Part shown: one piece after another, positions 25,315-32,510 of the stretch
Layout: each line of letters begins with the position of its first letter
Position numbering within the stretch: position 1 is the first letter of the stretch
Source of the DNA: Hyphomicrobiales bacterium
GTDB lineage: Bacteria > Pseudomonadota > Alphaproteobacteria > Rhizobiales > Beijerinckiaceae
DNA length: 35,371 nt
Direction: 5' to 3'
Assembly (NCBI GenBank): GCA_019237205.1
Contig: JAFAHO010000213.1
Location: 1 to 35,371 of the forward strand
Translations under genes and position numbers: made by a program
Notes under the pieces: model-generated
What the model saw: only the letters and a program-made list of their open reading frames with translations
Database searches by the model: none
Told to the model about the DNA's origin: nothing

Positions 25315-25324
25315 ATTCTAGAAT
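25315..25324. promoter_or_regulatory. Perfect 10-bp palindrome after the tandem repeats
   Basis: ATTCTAGAAT is a perfect dyad six bases beyond the 11-bp repeats. The DNA that follows (to about 25355) is unusually A-rich for this window. A protein-binding site is possible but no target gene is adjacent. Confidence 0.3.
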
Positions 25325-25419
25325 GAAAAGTTAAGCAAAACTAAACCGTGGCACAAGTCATTGCGAACCGGCCCGCGATGTCCGACAGGCTGGTCGACCT
25401 GATACATCCATCCGGCGGC

Positions 25420-25830
25420 TTAGGCTGATCGCGCAGGCCCCGCCGCGAGCCCGCTGGCTTCGGGTCCCGCCGAGAGGCAATAGAGAGCTCCGATCAGCAG
25501 CAGAGCGTAGATCGCGGTGGAACTCCACGCCATGCCGTTAAGAAGCCCCTGGAACGTGCCCAGAAGATTGACGCCGCCGCCGACAATGGAGCCAACCACG
25601 GTCGCGATCAGCACGGCCCTGACCGCGTCCCAATCGCGAAAATCCCTGGCAAGCCAGGACACGACGCCGATCCATATCAGCGCGGAGCCGAAGAACTGGA
25701 CCTCGAGAGTGGTATGAGGCTCGACCGGGACGCCATAGATCGGCGCCATCTGCGTTGGAATGAACACAAACGCCAGCCCGTACAAAATTCCGAGGACTGC
25801 TGTAATTGTCAGAAAGAGTTTTGCTGTCAT
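25420..25830 (-). CDS. Four-TM membrane protein of unknown function
   Basis: This 136-residue protein has four hydrophobic helices: about 5-25 (LFLTITAVLGILYGLAFVFI), 43-60, 72-93 (VLIATVVGSIVGGGVNLLGT), and 100-120 (AWSSTAIYALLLIGALYCLS). The pattern is that of small DoxX-like or DUF-type inner-membrane proteins; no specific family is recognised. GGGAGGAAG just upstream of the ATG at 25830 is a strong ribosome site, and the AT-rich leader (25831-25905) is likely its promoter region. The inverted-repeat cassette begins about 80 bp upstream of its start. Confidence 0.75.
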   Translation of the reverse strand: MTAKLFLTITAVLGILYGLAFVFIPTQMAPIYGVPVEPHTTLEVQFFGSALIWIGVVSWLARDFRDWDAVRAVLIATVVGSIVGGGVNLLGTFQGLLNGMAWSSTAIYALLLIGALYCLSAGPEASGLAAGPARSA

Positions 25831-25908
25831 GTGCTTCCTCCCGATGATCGTTCAAATCGACGATCTTTAAACAAATGATGACCGTAAATCAAGAGAGAGT
25901 CAAGCGCG

Positions 25909-25926
25909 GGTAATGTCCTAATTTGA
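25909..25926 (+). repeat. Left terminal inverted repeat of the cassette
   Basis: GGTAATGTCCTAATTTGA, inverted relative to 26278-26295 with one mismatch (A versus G at position 5). It overlaps the end of the cassette ORF, whose stop is at 25918-25920. Confidence 0.8.
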
Positions 25927-26247
25927 TTTTGGGGCCGACTTTGGCACGTAGCTATAAGCCCGGAGCCGCTTCGCCGCTTTTTCAATTTCCTCTGGCGTGA
26001 ATAGTGGGTGCCATTGTGGGTGCTCCACGACGACGGCCTCTACGGTCAGGTCGAGCCGCTTTCGAAGATAGAGGGCCGTGTATCCATCCGAAGGCCGCGG
26101 AGCGTTTATGAGCGTCTTCGCGGTCCTGCGACCACCGTCATCGGTTATCATCTGTAAGAAGATGGTTGCGTTGTATTTCGCTTCCGCCTTGGCGCGCCTG
26201 TAAATGTCGAACATGGCTTCGGTGAATTGGGCTTCAAGATTGGGCAT
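25918..26247 (-). CDS. Conserved-looking 109-aa protein in the inverted-repeat cassette
   Basis: The 109-residue product is soluble and mixed in charge. It starts MPNLEAQFTEAMFDIYRRAK and has AKYNATIFLQMITDDGGRRT, the block RPSDGYTALYLRKRLDLTVE, and VVVEHPQWHPLFTPEEIEKA near the C terminus. I recall similar hypothetical proteins being scattered among unrelated bacteria but cannot assign a family. It has no signal peptide or membrane segment. AGAGAG a few bases before the ATG may be its ribosome site. Its lower G+C and the terminal repeats mark it as the cargo of a mobile cassette. No function is claimed. Confidence 0.75.
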   Translation of the reverse strand: MPNLEAQFTEAMFDIYRRAKAEAKYNATIFLQMITDDGGRRTAKTLINAPRPSDGYTALYLRKRLDLTVEAVVVEHPQWHPLFTPEEIEKAAKRLRAYSYVPKSAPKSN

Positions 26248-26277
26248 TTTTGCTCTCTGGAATTGGTCGAGCGAACT

Positions 26278-26295
26278 TCAAATTAGGACACTACC
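26278..26295 (-). repeat. Right terminal inverted repeat of the cassette
   Basis: Read on the minus strand this is GGTAGTGTCCTAATTTGA. It lies 31 bp upstream of the cassette ORF start, so it may also hold part of the ORF's promoter region. Confidence 0.8.
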
Positions 26296-26322
26296 TCACG
26301 GCCGCATTGGTGTGCCTCTTCC

Positions 26323-27033
26323 TCACCACTTCTCGGCATAAGGCCGCGCCTCGACCTCGAAGCTCCAGGCCGAGCGGTCCTGCCGGACGAGCGCGGCGGC
26401 GATGTCGGCTATGCCCGAGGGCGCGATGAGGGCGTCTTCCGGCCGGCCGGGCGAGCGCGCCAGCGCGGCCGCCGACCGAACCCCGCCGTCGACAACGATG
26501 AGCGCGACATGGATTCCCGCCGGCCAGAGATGCCGGGCCATCGATTCGGCAAGCGCCTTCTGCGCCATCTTCGCTGGCGCGAACGCGGCCGTCCCGGCGA
26601 CGCCCCGGCGCGACGCGGTCGCGCCGACGACGATGATCGCCCCCTGCCCGCGCCGGCGCATCGAGGGAATCGCCTGCCGCGCGGCGAGAAAAAGGCCGAG
26701 CGCGTTGACCCGCCACGCCCGCTCGAAATCCTCCGGCGACACGTCCTCGATCGTGCCCCAGACGCCCGATCCGGCGTTGAAAATGAGCACGTCGACGTCG
26801 CCGAGATCGGCGCGAATCCGCCCGAACGCCGCCTCGACCGAGGCCGTATCGCCGGCGTCGCAGCCATAGGCCCTGGCGCGCGGCAGTTCCTTCGCCAGCC
26901 GCTCGCTCAGCTCCGCGCGCCGCGCCAGCAGCGCGACGGCGTAGCCGTCCGCCGCGAACCGCCGGGCGAACGCCTCGCCGTTGCCGGGACCGACGCCGAC
27001 GACGGCGCAAACCGGAGCTTTGTCGTTGGCCAT
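26323..27033 (-). CDS. SDR-family protein lacking the catalytic Tyr
   Basis: This 236-residue protein has the SDR Rossmann fold: a glycine motif in VVGVGPGNGEAFARRF (11-26), Arg38-Arg39 after strand 2, and FNAG at 85-88. The active site differs from the classical family. The Tyr of YxxxK is Phe151 in AAFAPAKMAQ, with Lys155 kept, and the usual Ser about 13 residues before is Ala137 (GATAS at 137-141 region). It may be a non-catalytic binding protein or use other chemistry; some SDR branches carry such changes. It is divergent from the acyl-CoA ligase with 198 bp between, and lies next to the cassette. Confidence 0.82.
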   Translation of the reverse strand: MANDKAPVCAVVGVGPGNGEAFARRFAADGYAVALLARRAELSERLAKELPRARAYGCDAGDTASVEAAFGRIRADLGDVDVLIFNAGSGVWGTIEDVSPEDFERAWRVNALGLFLAARQAIPSMRRRGQGAIIVVGATASRRGVAGTAAFAPAKMAQKALAESMARHLWPAGIHVALIVVDGGVRSAAALARSPGRPEDALIAPSGIADIAAALVRQDRSAWSFEVEARPYAEKW

Positions 27034-27231
27034 CTCTCAATTCCTCCAGGGAACGCCGTCCCGCCCACTTCAGGGCGATCCTGCACGCCGGGAGGGGCCG
27101 GCGCAACGAATCCGGCGAATGATTCCCGCCCGCGGTCGGCCGGGCTTGACGGTTCGAGCGAATGCGCCAAACGTTCAGCGGCAATCCGGCGACGAGCGCC
27201 GGTCAAAAGCGGCAGGAAACGCGAGGAGCCG

Positions 27232-28932
27232 ATGAACGCTGAGACCTGGATCAAGTCTTATCCGGCCGGCGTGCGCTGGGACGCGCCGCTCGACATCTCC
27301 TCCATCCAGAGCGTGCTCGACACGGCCGCCGAGCGATTCGGACCGCTCCCGGCGCTCCAGTTCATGGACAGGCGCATCAGCTATTCGGAACTCGAGGGCC
27401 TCGCCAACCGCGCCGCCAAGGGCTTCCAAAAACTCGGCGTCGGGCCAGGCGTGCATGTCGGCCTCTATCTGCCGAACACGCCCCACTATGTGATCGCGTT
27501 CTTCGGCGTCCTGAAGGCGGGCGGAACGATCGTCAATTATTCGCCGCTCGAGGCTCTGCGCGGGCTCGAATTCAAAATCGAGGACAGCGAGACCGACATT
27601 CTCGTGACCCTCGACGTCGCCTCACTCTATCCGCAGGCCGAGAAGCTGCTCGCCTCGACCCGGCTGAAGAGGCTCATCGTCGGGGAGTTCGCCGGGTGGG
27701 CGCTCGCGCCCGGGCCTGTCAAGGCGCATATGCGCGCCGCCGGAATGTTGTCCGATGTCAAGTCTGACGAGCGTCGCACCCCGTTTCTCGATCTTCTCGA
27801 CAATGACGGCCGCTTCGAGGCCCATCCGCTCGGCGATCCCAAGGACGCTCTCGCGGTCATCCAATACACCGGCGGCACCACCGGCTCGCCCAAGGGCGCG
27901 ATGCTGACCCACGCCAATCTGACCGCCGCCTGCGCGCAATATATGGAGACGACGGCGCACACCGAAACGGCCGCACTGGAGGAAGGCAAAGAGCGCACCC
28001 TCTGCGTCCTGCCGCTCTTCCATATCTACGCGCTCTCGGTGATCCTCATTCTCGGGTTTCGCCTCGGCGCCGAACTTGTCCTTCATCCACGTTTCGATGC
28101 GGCGGCGGCGGCGAAAGACATCGTCCTCAAAAAGATCACCGTCTACGCCGGCGTGCCGACGATGCACGTCGCGATCCTCAACCTGCCCGGCGTCGAGACG
28201 ATGGATTTTTCCTCGCTCAAATTGTGCTCCTCGGGCGGCGCCCCCCTGCCCCTCACCGTCCAGCAGGGCTTCGAAAGGCTGACGGGCTGCCGGCTGACTG
28301 AGGGCTGGGGGATGACCGAGACGTCGCCGACCGGCACGTTCACCCCGCGCACCGGGCCGGTGAAGCCCGGCTCGTGCGGGATTCCAATCCCCGGCATTCA
28401 GTTGAAATTCATCGACGTCGCCAACCCCGATCGCGAGGTCGCCCGCGGCGAGCGCGGCGAAATCTGCATCAAGGGCCCGAACGTGATGAAGGGCTACTGG
28501 AAGAAGCCGGAAGAAACTGCAAATGCGATGACGCCGGACGGATTCTTCCGCACCGGCGATGTCGGGATCATGGATGAGGACGGTTTCGTCTATATCGTCG
28601 ACCGCACCAAGGACATGCTGCTCTGCGGCGGCTTCAACGTTTATCCGCGCAACATCGAGGAGGCGATCTACCAGCACCCTTCAGTCGAGGAGGTCAGCGT
28701 CATCGGCATTCCCGACGCCTATCGCGGAGAGACACCCAAAGCCTTCGTCAAGCTGAAGGCCGGCGCGCCGCCGCTGACGCTCGACGAATTGAAGGCGTTC
28801 CTGAAAGATCGGCTCGGCAAACACGAAATGGTCGGCGCGCTGGAGCTGCGCGACGAATTGCCTAAGACCGCGGTCGGCAAGATCTCGAAAAAGGACTTGC
28901 GCGAGTACGAAGCGCGCGCCCATGCTGGATGA
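27232..28932 (+). CDS. Long-chain fatty acid-CoA ligase (AMP-forming)
   Basis: This 566-residue enzyme activates a fatty acid through an acyl-adenylate and transfers it to CoA. The ANL motifs are clear: the P-loop-like IQYTGGTTGSPKGAMLTHAN (about 208-227), GWGMTETSPTGT (about 359-370), TGDVGIMDEDGFVYIVDRTK, the hinge KDMLLCGGFNVYPRNIEEAI, and the C-terminal Lys in KTAVGKISKKDLRE. Length and the DMLLxGGFNVYP hinge fit FadD-like ligases, though chain length is not predictable. GAGGAGCC before ATG 27232 is a strong ribosome site. REP elements follow the stop. Confidence 0.9.
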   Translation: MNAETWIKSYPAGVRWDAPLDISSIQSVLDTAAERFGPLPALQFMDRRISYSELEGLANRAAKGFQKLGVGPGVHVGLYLPNTPHYVIAFFGVLKAGGTIVNYSPLEALRGLEFKIEDSETDILVTLDVASLYPQAEKLLASTRLKRLIVGEFAGWALAPGPVKAHMRAAGMLSDVKSDERRTPFLDLLDNDGRFEAHPLGDPKDALAVIQYTGGTTGSPKGAMLTHANLTAACAQYMETTAHTETAALEEGKERTLCVLPLFHIYALSVILILGFRLGAELVLHPRFDAAAAAKDIVLKKITVYAGVPTMHVAILNLPGVETMDFSSLKLCSSGGAPLPLTVQQGFERLTGCRLTEGWGMTETSPTGTFTPRTGPVKPGSCGIPIPGIQLKFIDVANPDREVARGERGEICIKGPNVMKGYWKKPEETANAMTPDGFFRTGDVGIMDEDGFVYIVDRTKDMLLCGGFNVYPRNIEEAIYQHPSVEEVSVIGIPDAYRGETPKAFVKLKAGAPPLTLDELKAFLKDRLGKHEMVGALELRDELPKTAVGKISKKDLREYEARAHAG

Positions 28933-28982
28933 GCGCTAGAGCCTGCGGCATGTCGGTTGAATCGATGGCGTCGCAAGCGCAC

Positions 28983-29004
28983 CCGCCCCCTCTTGCGGGG
29001 GCGG
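28983..29004. repeat. REP-like hairpin
   Basis: CCGCCCCC (28983-28990) pairs exactly with GGGGGCGG (28997-29004) around TCTTGC; GCTGGGGTGGGGGGT follows (to about 29018). Read on the minus strand the layout matches the REP copies at 3333-3390 and 9685-9738. Confidence 0.55.
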
Positions 29005-29091
29005 CTGGGGTGGGGGGTCGCACGGATTCTGGATATTCGTCATGTTCGAAACGGTCTACTCGACTCAGGATGGCGCGCCCCCCCTCCTTTG

Positions 29092-29150
29092 TCCTCCCCC
29101 ACAAGAGCTTGCGCCCGGGCGCGCGCAAGCGCGACCCGGGTTGGGGAGGA
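29092..29150. repeat. Nested inverted repeat upstream of the epoxide-hydrolase-like gene
   Basis: The outer arms TCCTCCCC (29092-29099) and GGGGAGGA (29143-29150) enclose an inner perfect stem GCTTGCGC (29107-29114)/GCGCAAGC (29123-29130). No T tract follows. It occupies the gap before the gene at 29209 and looks like a second intergenic repeat type. Confidence 0.55.
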
Positions 29151-29208
29151 GACGCGACGAGTGGTCCCGGCGTAAACTCAAGAGCAGAAGGCGCAAGGAG
29201 CGCTCGCG

Positions 29209-30174
29209 ATGATGGAGATGCCGCCCCTTCGGTTCGCTGAGGCGAACGGCGTCCGGCTGGCCTTCTACGATGCTGGGCTGCGGGACGATCCGACCCCTTT
29301 CGTGCTCTGCCACGGCTGGCCGGAGATCGCCTTCACCTGGCGCCGCCAAATCAAGGGGCTGAGCGGGGCCGGGTTTCGCGCCATCGCGCTCGATCAGCGC
29401 GGCTACGGCGCGAGCGACTGTCCGTCTGAGATCGAGGCCTATTCCATCGACCGCCTCGCGGGCGACGTTATCGGGCTCCTCGATCATCTCGAGATCGACC
29501 GGGCGATCGTCATCGGCCACGACTGGGGCGGCTATGTCGTGTGGGAGACGGCTCTGCGCTACCCGGACCGGGTCGCGGGCGTCGTCTCGCTCAACTCGCC
29601 GCATGTGAAGCGCGCGCCAGCCGATCCCATATCGATGCTGCGCGCGAGGTTCGGCGAGCGCATGTATATCGTCCAGTTCCAGGACAGCCGCGAGCCGGAC
29701 CGGATCCTCGCCGAGAATGTCGACAGGCTGTTCGACGCGCTTCTTCGCGGTCCCGTCCCGCCGGGCGAAGAAGCCGGCGGCGCAGGGCCGGGCGCCGACC
29801 AGGATTACATCGGCTTCGTTCAGGCCTTCGACTCGGCTGCAGACAGCCGACGGCCGATCATGTCAGAGGCGGAGCGACAAGTCTTCGTCGAGGCCTTCAA
29901 ACGGAGCGGCTTCACCGGCGGGATCAACTGGTATCGCAACATCACCCGCAACTGGGGAAACGCGGCCGGTCGCGACCGGACTGTGCATGCGCCGGCCCTC
30001 ATGATCACGGCCGAACTGGATCCGACACAGCTGCCTTCATCCGGCATGGACGCTCTCGTCCCCAATCTGACGAAGCATCTCGTGCTCGGCTGCGGCCACT
30101 GGACGCAGGAAGAAAAGCCCGACGAGGTCAATGCGACGATCATCGACTGGCGGAGGCGCGTGCTCGGACAATAG
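29209..30174 (+). CDS. Alpha/beta hydrolase, epoxide-hydrolase-like
   Basis: This 321-residue enzyme has the epoxide hydrolase pattern. The oxyanion motif HGWPE is at 35-39, RGYGAS at 64-69, and the nucleophile Asp105 in GHDWGG. A lid domain contains WYRNITRNWGN, whose Tyr could be a ring-opening acid, and the general base His297 is in GCGHWTQEEKPDEV. Asp in place of Ser in the nucleophile elbow fits epoxide hydrolases and haloalkane dehalogenases; the HGWPE and WYRN features favour the former. AAGGAG eight bases before ATG 29209 supports the start. The substrate is unknown. Confidence 0.88.
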   Translation: MMEMPPLRFAEANGVRLAFYDAGLRDDPTPFVLCHGWPEIAFTWRRQIKGLSGAGFRAIALDQRGYGASDCPSEIEAYSIDRLAGDVIGLLDHLEIDRAIVIGHDWGGYVVWETALRYPDRVAGVVSLNSPHVKRAPADPISMLRARFGERMYIVQFQDSREPDRILAENVDRLFDALLRGPVPPGEEAGGAGPGADQDYIGFVQAFDSAADSRRPIMSEAERQVFVEAFKRSGFTGGINWYRNITRNWGNAAGRDRTVHAPALMITAELDPTQLPSSGMDALVPNLTKHLVLGCGHWTQEEKPDEVNATIIDWRRRVLGQ

Positions 30175-30256
30175 GCTTTGCGGACGCAAGGCCGCCAGCG
30201 CCCGGAGTGCAAGGCGCCCGTTCCTGTGGTCGAGGCAGCAGTCGAGGACCCGCGAC

Positions 30257-30730
30257 ATGAAGCCCGCTAGCTCCCCCTCAGCTCTCAAGGTTCAGGCCGC
30301 GCTCGGGGAGCGCTTTGAAGTGCTCGAGTTCGACGCCAGCACCCGCACAGCGGAGGACGCGGCGAGCGCAATCGGCTGCACGGTCGCGCAGATCGCGAAG
30401 TCGCTGGTCTTTCGCGCGCAAAGCGGCCAGCCCGTGCTCGTTGTCGCCTCGGGCGCGCACCGGGTGGACGAGAAAAGGATCGCGGCTCTGGTCGGCGCGC
30501 CGATCGGGCGCGCCGACGCCGATTTCGTGCGCGAGGCGACCAGCTCTTCGATCGGCGGCGTCCCGCCGGTCGGTCACAAAACCGAGTCGCTCGTGCTTGT
30601 CGACGAGGCTTTAATGGCCTTCGGCGAGATCTGGGCAGCGGCGGGGACCCCGAACGCGGTCTTCCGCCTTACCCCTGCCGATCTCGTCGAATTGACTGCC
30701 GGCCGGGTCGCGTCGGTCGGGCGAAAGTGA
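30257..30730 (+). CDS. YbaK/ProX-type aminoacyl-tRNA deacylase
   Basis: This 157-residue protein is a single YbaK domain. Characteristic blocks are TAEDAASAIGCTVAQIAKSL with the conserved Lys, VLVVASGAHRVDEKRIAALV, and GGVPPVGHKTESLVLVDEAL with the GGVPP(V/I)GH signature. Family members hydrolyse mischarged tRNAs such as Cys-tRNA(Pro) or Ala-tRNA(Pro) as free-standing editing enzymes. The ATG at 30257 is chosen because the domain begins shortly after it. It stands 82 bp after the hydrolase gene and is convergent with the small gene at 30733. Confidence 0.9.
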   Translation: MKPASSPSALKVQAALGERFEVLEFDASTRTAEDAASAIGCTVAQIAKSLVFRAQSGQPVLVVASGAHRVDEKRIAALVGAPIGRADADFVREATSSSIGGVPPVGHKTESLVLVDEALMAFGEIWAAAGTPNAVFRLTPADLVELTAGRVASVGRK

Positions 30731-30732
30731 GA

Positions 30733-30933
30733 TTAGGTCCTGCTGCAGCCGCTGACCGAACCGACCGCGGTGCGCGACGCGCCCATGAGCGCGCGAAGCC
30801 CGTCTGCCAGCGCAGCGCTGACCTTGGGAAGGCCATAGCGGTTGAGCGTCGCCATCTGCGCGCAGAGGTCGTTGACAATCAGCGACGGAACCGGGCGCTC
30901 GCCGCCGCAAATGACATGATGCGAGCTTACCAT
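30733..30933 (-). CDS. Small protein of unknown function, RYGL family copy 1
   Basis: This protein of about 66 residues has no signal peptide or clear domain. GGAGA sits at good spacing before the ATG at 30933, which favours this start over an ATG at 30990. The segment LCAQMATLNRYGLPKVSAAL and the following ADGLRALMGASRTAV are about 20 of 35 residues identical to a second minus-strand ORF at 33242-33535. Conservation at the protein level, with a good ribosome site, argues that both are real genes. The function is unknown. A small DNA- or protein-binding helix pair is possible. Confidence 0.6.
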   Translation of the reverse strand: MVSSHHVICGGERPVPSLIVNDLCAQMATLNRYGLPKVSAALADGLRALMGASRTAVGSVSGCSRT

Positions 30934-31057
30934 GTTGGTCTCCGAAGCGTGGCGTATGTTGTTTCCAATCTGCTTATTCACGTTCCACACATAAGCGTCC
31001 GACCTATAATTTCAATGCTAACGGACATTGTACAACTGTGTCTGACCCCGCTTGCGG

Positions 31058-31930
31058 TCAATGGACGGATTGGTCGCCAAGTCGCCGCAGCTTGTCCGGA
31101 TTACGGACGACATAGATCGCGACGATCTTGTCGTCTTCAATCTCGAGCGCGGTCGTCTGCGCGCCGTCCTGCTCGATCGTAACGAAGCCCGGCAGGCCGT
31201 TGATGAAGCAGTACCGCTCGATCCGCGACGTCTTCGCGGCGAAGATGCGCGCCAGCGAAGCATGGAACCGAATGACGTCGTCGAGGCCGACGATCGGCCG
31301 CGTCGCTGCCGGCCTCTTGCCGCCGCCATCGGCGTACATGGTGACGTCCGCGGCCAGAAGCGACCGCAGGTCATGCATGTCGCCGTTGCGGGAAGCCGAG
31401 AAAAACGCCGCCGCGATCTCGAGGCCCCGTTCCCTGGACAACGGAAATCGGGGACGCGCGGCGCGGACATGGGTCCTTGCGCGACTGGCGAGCTGGCGGC
31501 ACGCCGCCGGGTCGCGGCCGATTGTCTCGGCGATCTCCTCGAAGCCGACGCCGAACACGTCGTGGAGCAGGAACGCGGCGCGTTCCAGCGGCGACAGACG
31601 CTCGAGCGCGAGCATCAGCGGCAGCGTGACATCGTCGATCTCGTCCTCCGGGTCGACCCATGGCTCCGGCAGCCAGGGTCCGATATAGGTTTCATGCCGG
31701 CGCCGCGCCGACTTCAACTGGTCGAGGCAGAGGCGCGTGACGACGCGGCGCAGATACGCTTCCGGTTCGCGGACCGCGTCGCGATCGGCATCGAGCCAGC
31801 GCAGGAACGCGTCCTGCACGACGTCCTCTGCATCCGCGACCGATCCAAGCATGCGATAGGCGATGCGGATCAATCGCGGGCGCAGCGGGTCGAACGTCGC
31901 CGCTGCGATCTGGCTGGACGTCGCCGCCAT
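31058..31930 (-). CDS. ECF41-type RNA polymerase sigma factor with SnoaL-like domain
   Basis: This 290-residue sigma factor has region 2 at about 17-75 (IRIAYRMLGSVADAEDVVQD), region 4 at about 105-160 (LERLSPLERAAFLLHDVFG and an HTH), and a fused C-terminal SnoaL-like regulatory domain (about 165-285). The hallmarks of group ECF41 are present: WLPEP (86-90), DGGGK (201-205) and NPDKL (277-281). In ECF41 the extra domain replaces an anti-sigma factor and tunes activity. Its ATG overlaps the CMD stop as TGATG, so the two are translationally coupled and share the promoter at 32427-32453. Confidence 0.93.
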   Translation of the reverse strand: MAATSSQIAAATFDPLRPRLIRIAYRMLGSVADAEDVVQDAFLRWLDADRDAVREPEAYLRRVVTRLCLDQLKSARRRHETYIGPWLPEPWVDPEDEIDDVTLPLMLALERLSPLERAAFLLHDVFGVGFEEIAETIGRDPAACRQLASRARTHVRAARPRFPLSRERGLEIAAAFFSASRNGDMHDLRSLLAADVTMYADGGGKRPAATRPIVGLDDVIRFHASLARIFAAKTSRIERYCFINGLPGFVTIEQDGAQTTALEIEDDKIVAIYVVRNPDKLRRLGDQSVH

Positions 31931-32388
31931 CAGGCCGCTCGGCGCTCCTCGAGCGGATGAACGGCGCGGAAGCCGACCTGGATCCGGTTCCAGCCATTGA
32001 TGGCGACGATCAGCAGGGTGAGCGTCACCTGCTCCTCTTCGGAAAACTGCGCCTTGAGCGCGCCATAGACGTCATCGGGCGCGCGAGTCTCGGGCAGCAA
32101 TGTCAGAGCCTCGGTCCAACCCAGCGCCGCGCGCTCCCGCTCGCTGTAGAGCGGGGATTCGCGCCAGGCGTCGAGCAGGTAGAGGCGCTGCTCCGTCTCC
32201 CCTTGCTTGCGCGCGGCGGCGCTATGCATGTCGAGGCAGAAGGCGCAGCCGTTGATCTGCGACGCGCGGATCTTCACCAGCTCCATCAGGCTTTCTTCCA
32301 GGCCGAGCCTGGTCACGCTCTGGCCGTACTCGAGCCACGCTTTCATCGGCGCCGGCGCAGCAGAAAACGGGTTCAACCTTGGGGTCAT
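31930..32388 (-). CDS. Carboxymuconolactone decarboxylase/AhpD-family protein
   Basis: This 152-residue CMD-domain protein has the redox motif Cys-x-x-Cys in ASQINGCAFCLDMHSAAARK with the family His. Its C-terminal block VTLTLLIVAINGWNRIQVGF is typical of the group paired with ECF41 sigma factors (the COE proteins). Proteins of this type are proposed thiol-dependent peroxidases; the true substrate in ECF41 loci is unknown. The ATG at 32388 has GGAG at six bases; ATGs at 32400 and 32394 are alternatives. It is the first gene of the sigma operon and the likely main target of the sigma factor. Confidence 0.9.
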   Translation of the reverse strand: MTPRLNPFSAAPAPMKAWLEYGQSVTRLGLEESLMELVKIRASQINGCAFCLDMHSAAARKQGETEQRLYLLDAWRESPLYSERERAALGWTEALTLLPETRAPDDVYGALKAQFSEEEQVTLTLLIVAINGWNRIQVGFRAVHPLEERRAA

Positions 32389-32426
32389 CTTCATCTCCAT
32401 GGGTCAAGGGACGTGTCGCAGGACAA

Positions 32427-32453
32427 GACGAGACAGATTCGCGAAGTGTGACA
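32427..32453 (-). promoter_or_regulatory. ECF41 promoter upstream of the CMD-sigma operon
   Basis: On the minus strand TGTCACA (32447-32453) is followed after exactly 16 bases by CGTC (32427-32430). These are the -35 and -10 motifs described for ECF41 sigma factors. Transcription should begin about 32420, giving a leader of about 30 bases before the CMD start. The sigma factor therefore probably drives its own operon. Confidence 0.75.
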
Positions 32454-32510
32454 CGACCCGAAGAATTTTTGAGGGCGAATGCTATAAGGCGTCGACCGTG
32501 GGAGGCGAGC

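Larger units (their letters stand above)
25909..26295. mobile_element. 387-bp cassette with 18-bp terminal inverted repeats and one ORF
   Basis: The left end (25909-25926, GGTAATGTCCTAATTTGA) and the reverse complement of the right end (26278-26295, GGTAGTGTCCTAATTTGA) match at 17 of 18 positions. They enclose a single 109-codon ORF that fills most of the cassette. Two 60-base lines of the ORF (26101-26220) count 52-53% G+C, against 72% in one line of the neighbouring SDR (26461-26520), so it looks acquired. There is no transposase inside and no clear target duplication outside. I read it as a non-autonomous element or passenger-gene cassette moved by a transposase elsewhere; that part is inference. 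Confidence 0.65.

Noticed and set aside
25891..26310. Target-site duplication flanking the inverted-repeat cassette
   Set aside because: The bases directly outside the two ends (CAAGCGCG and TCACGGCC) do not match, and shifting the ends by a few bases did not reveal a duplication.
30955..31057. Insertion-sequence remnant in the AT-richer gap after the sigma gene
   Set aside because: The stretch is lower in G+C, but I found no terminal repeats, transposase fragment or target duplication.
31040..31075. Intrinsic terminator after the sigma gene
   Set aside because: A short TGACC/GGTCA stem is present beyond the stop, but no T tract follows it on the minus strand.
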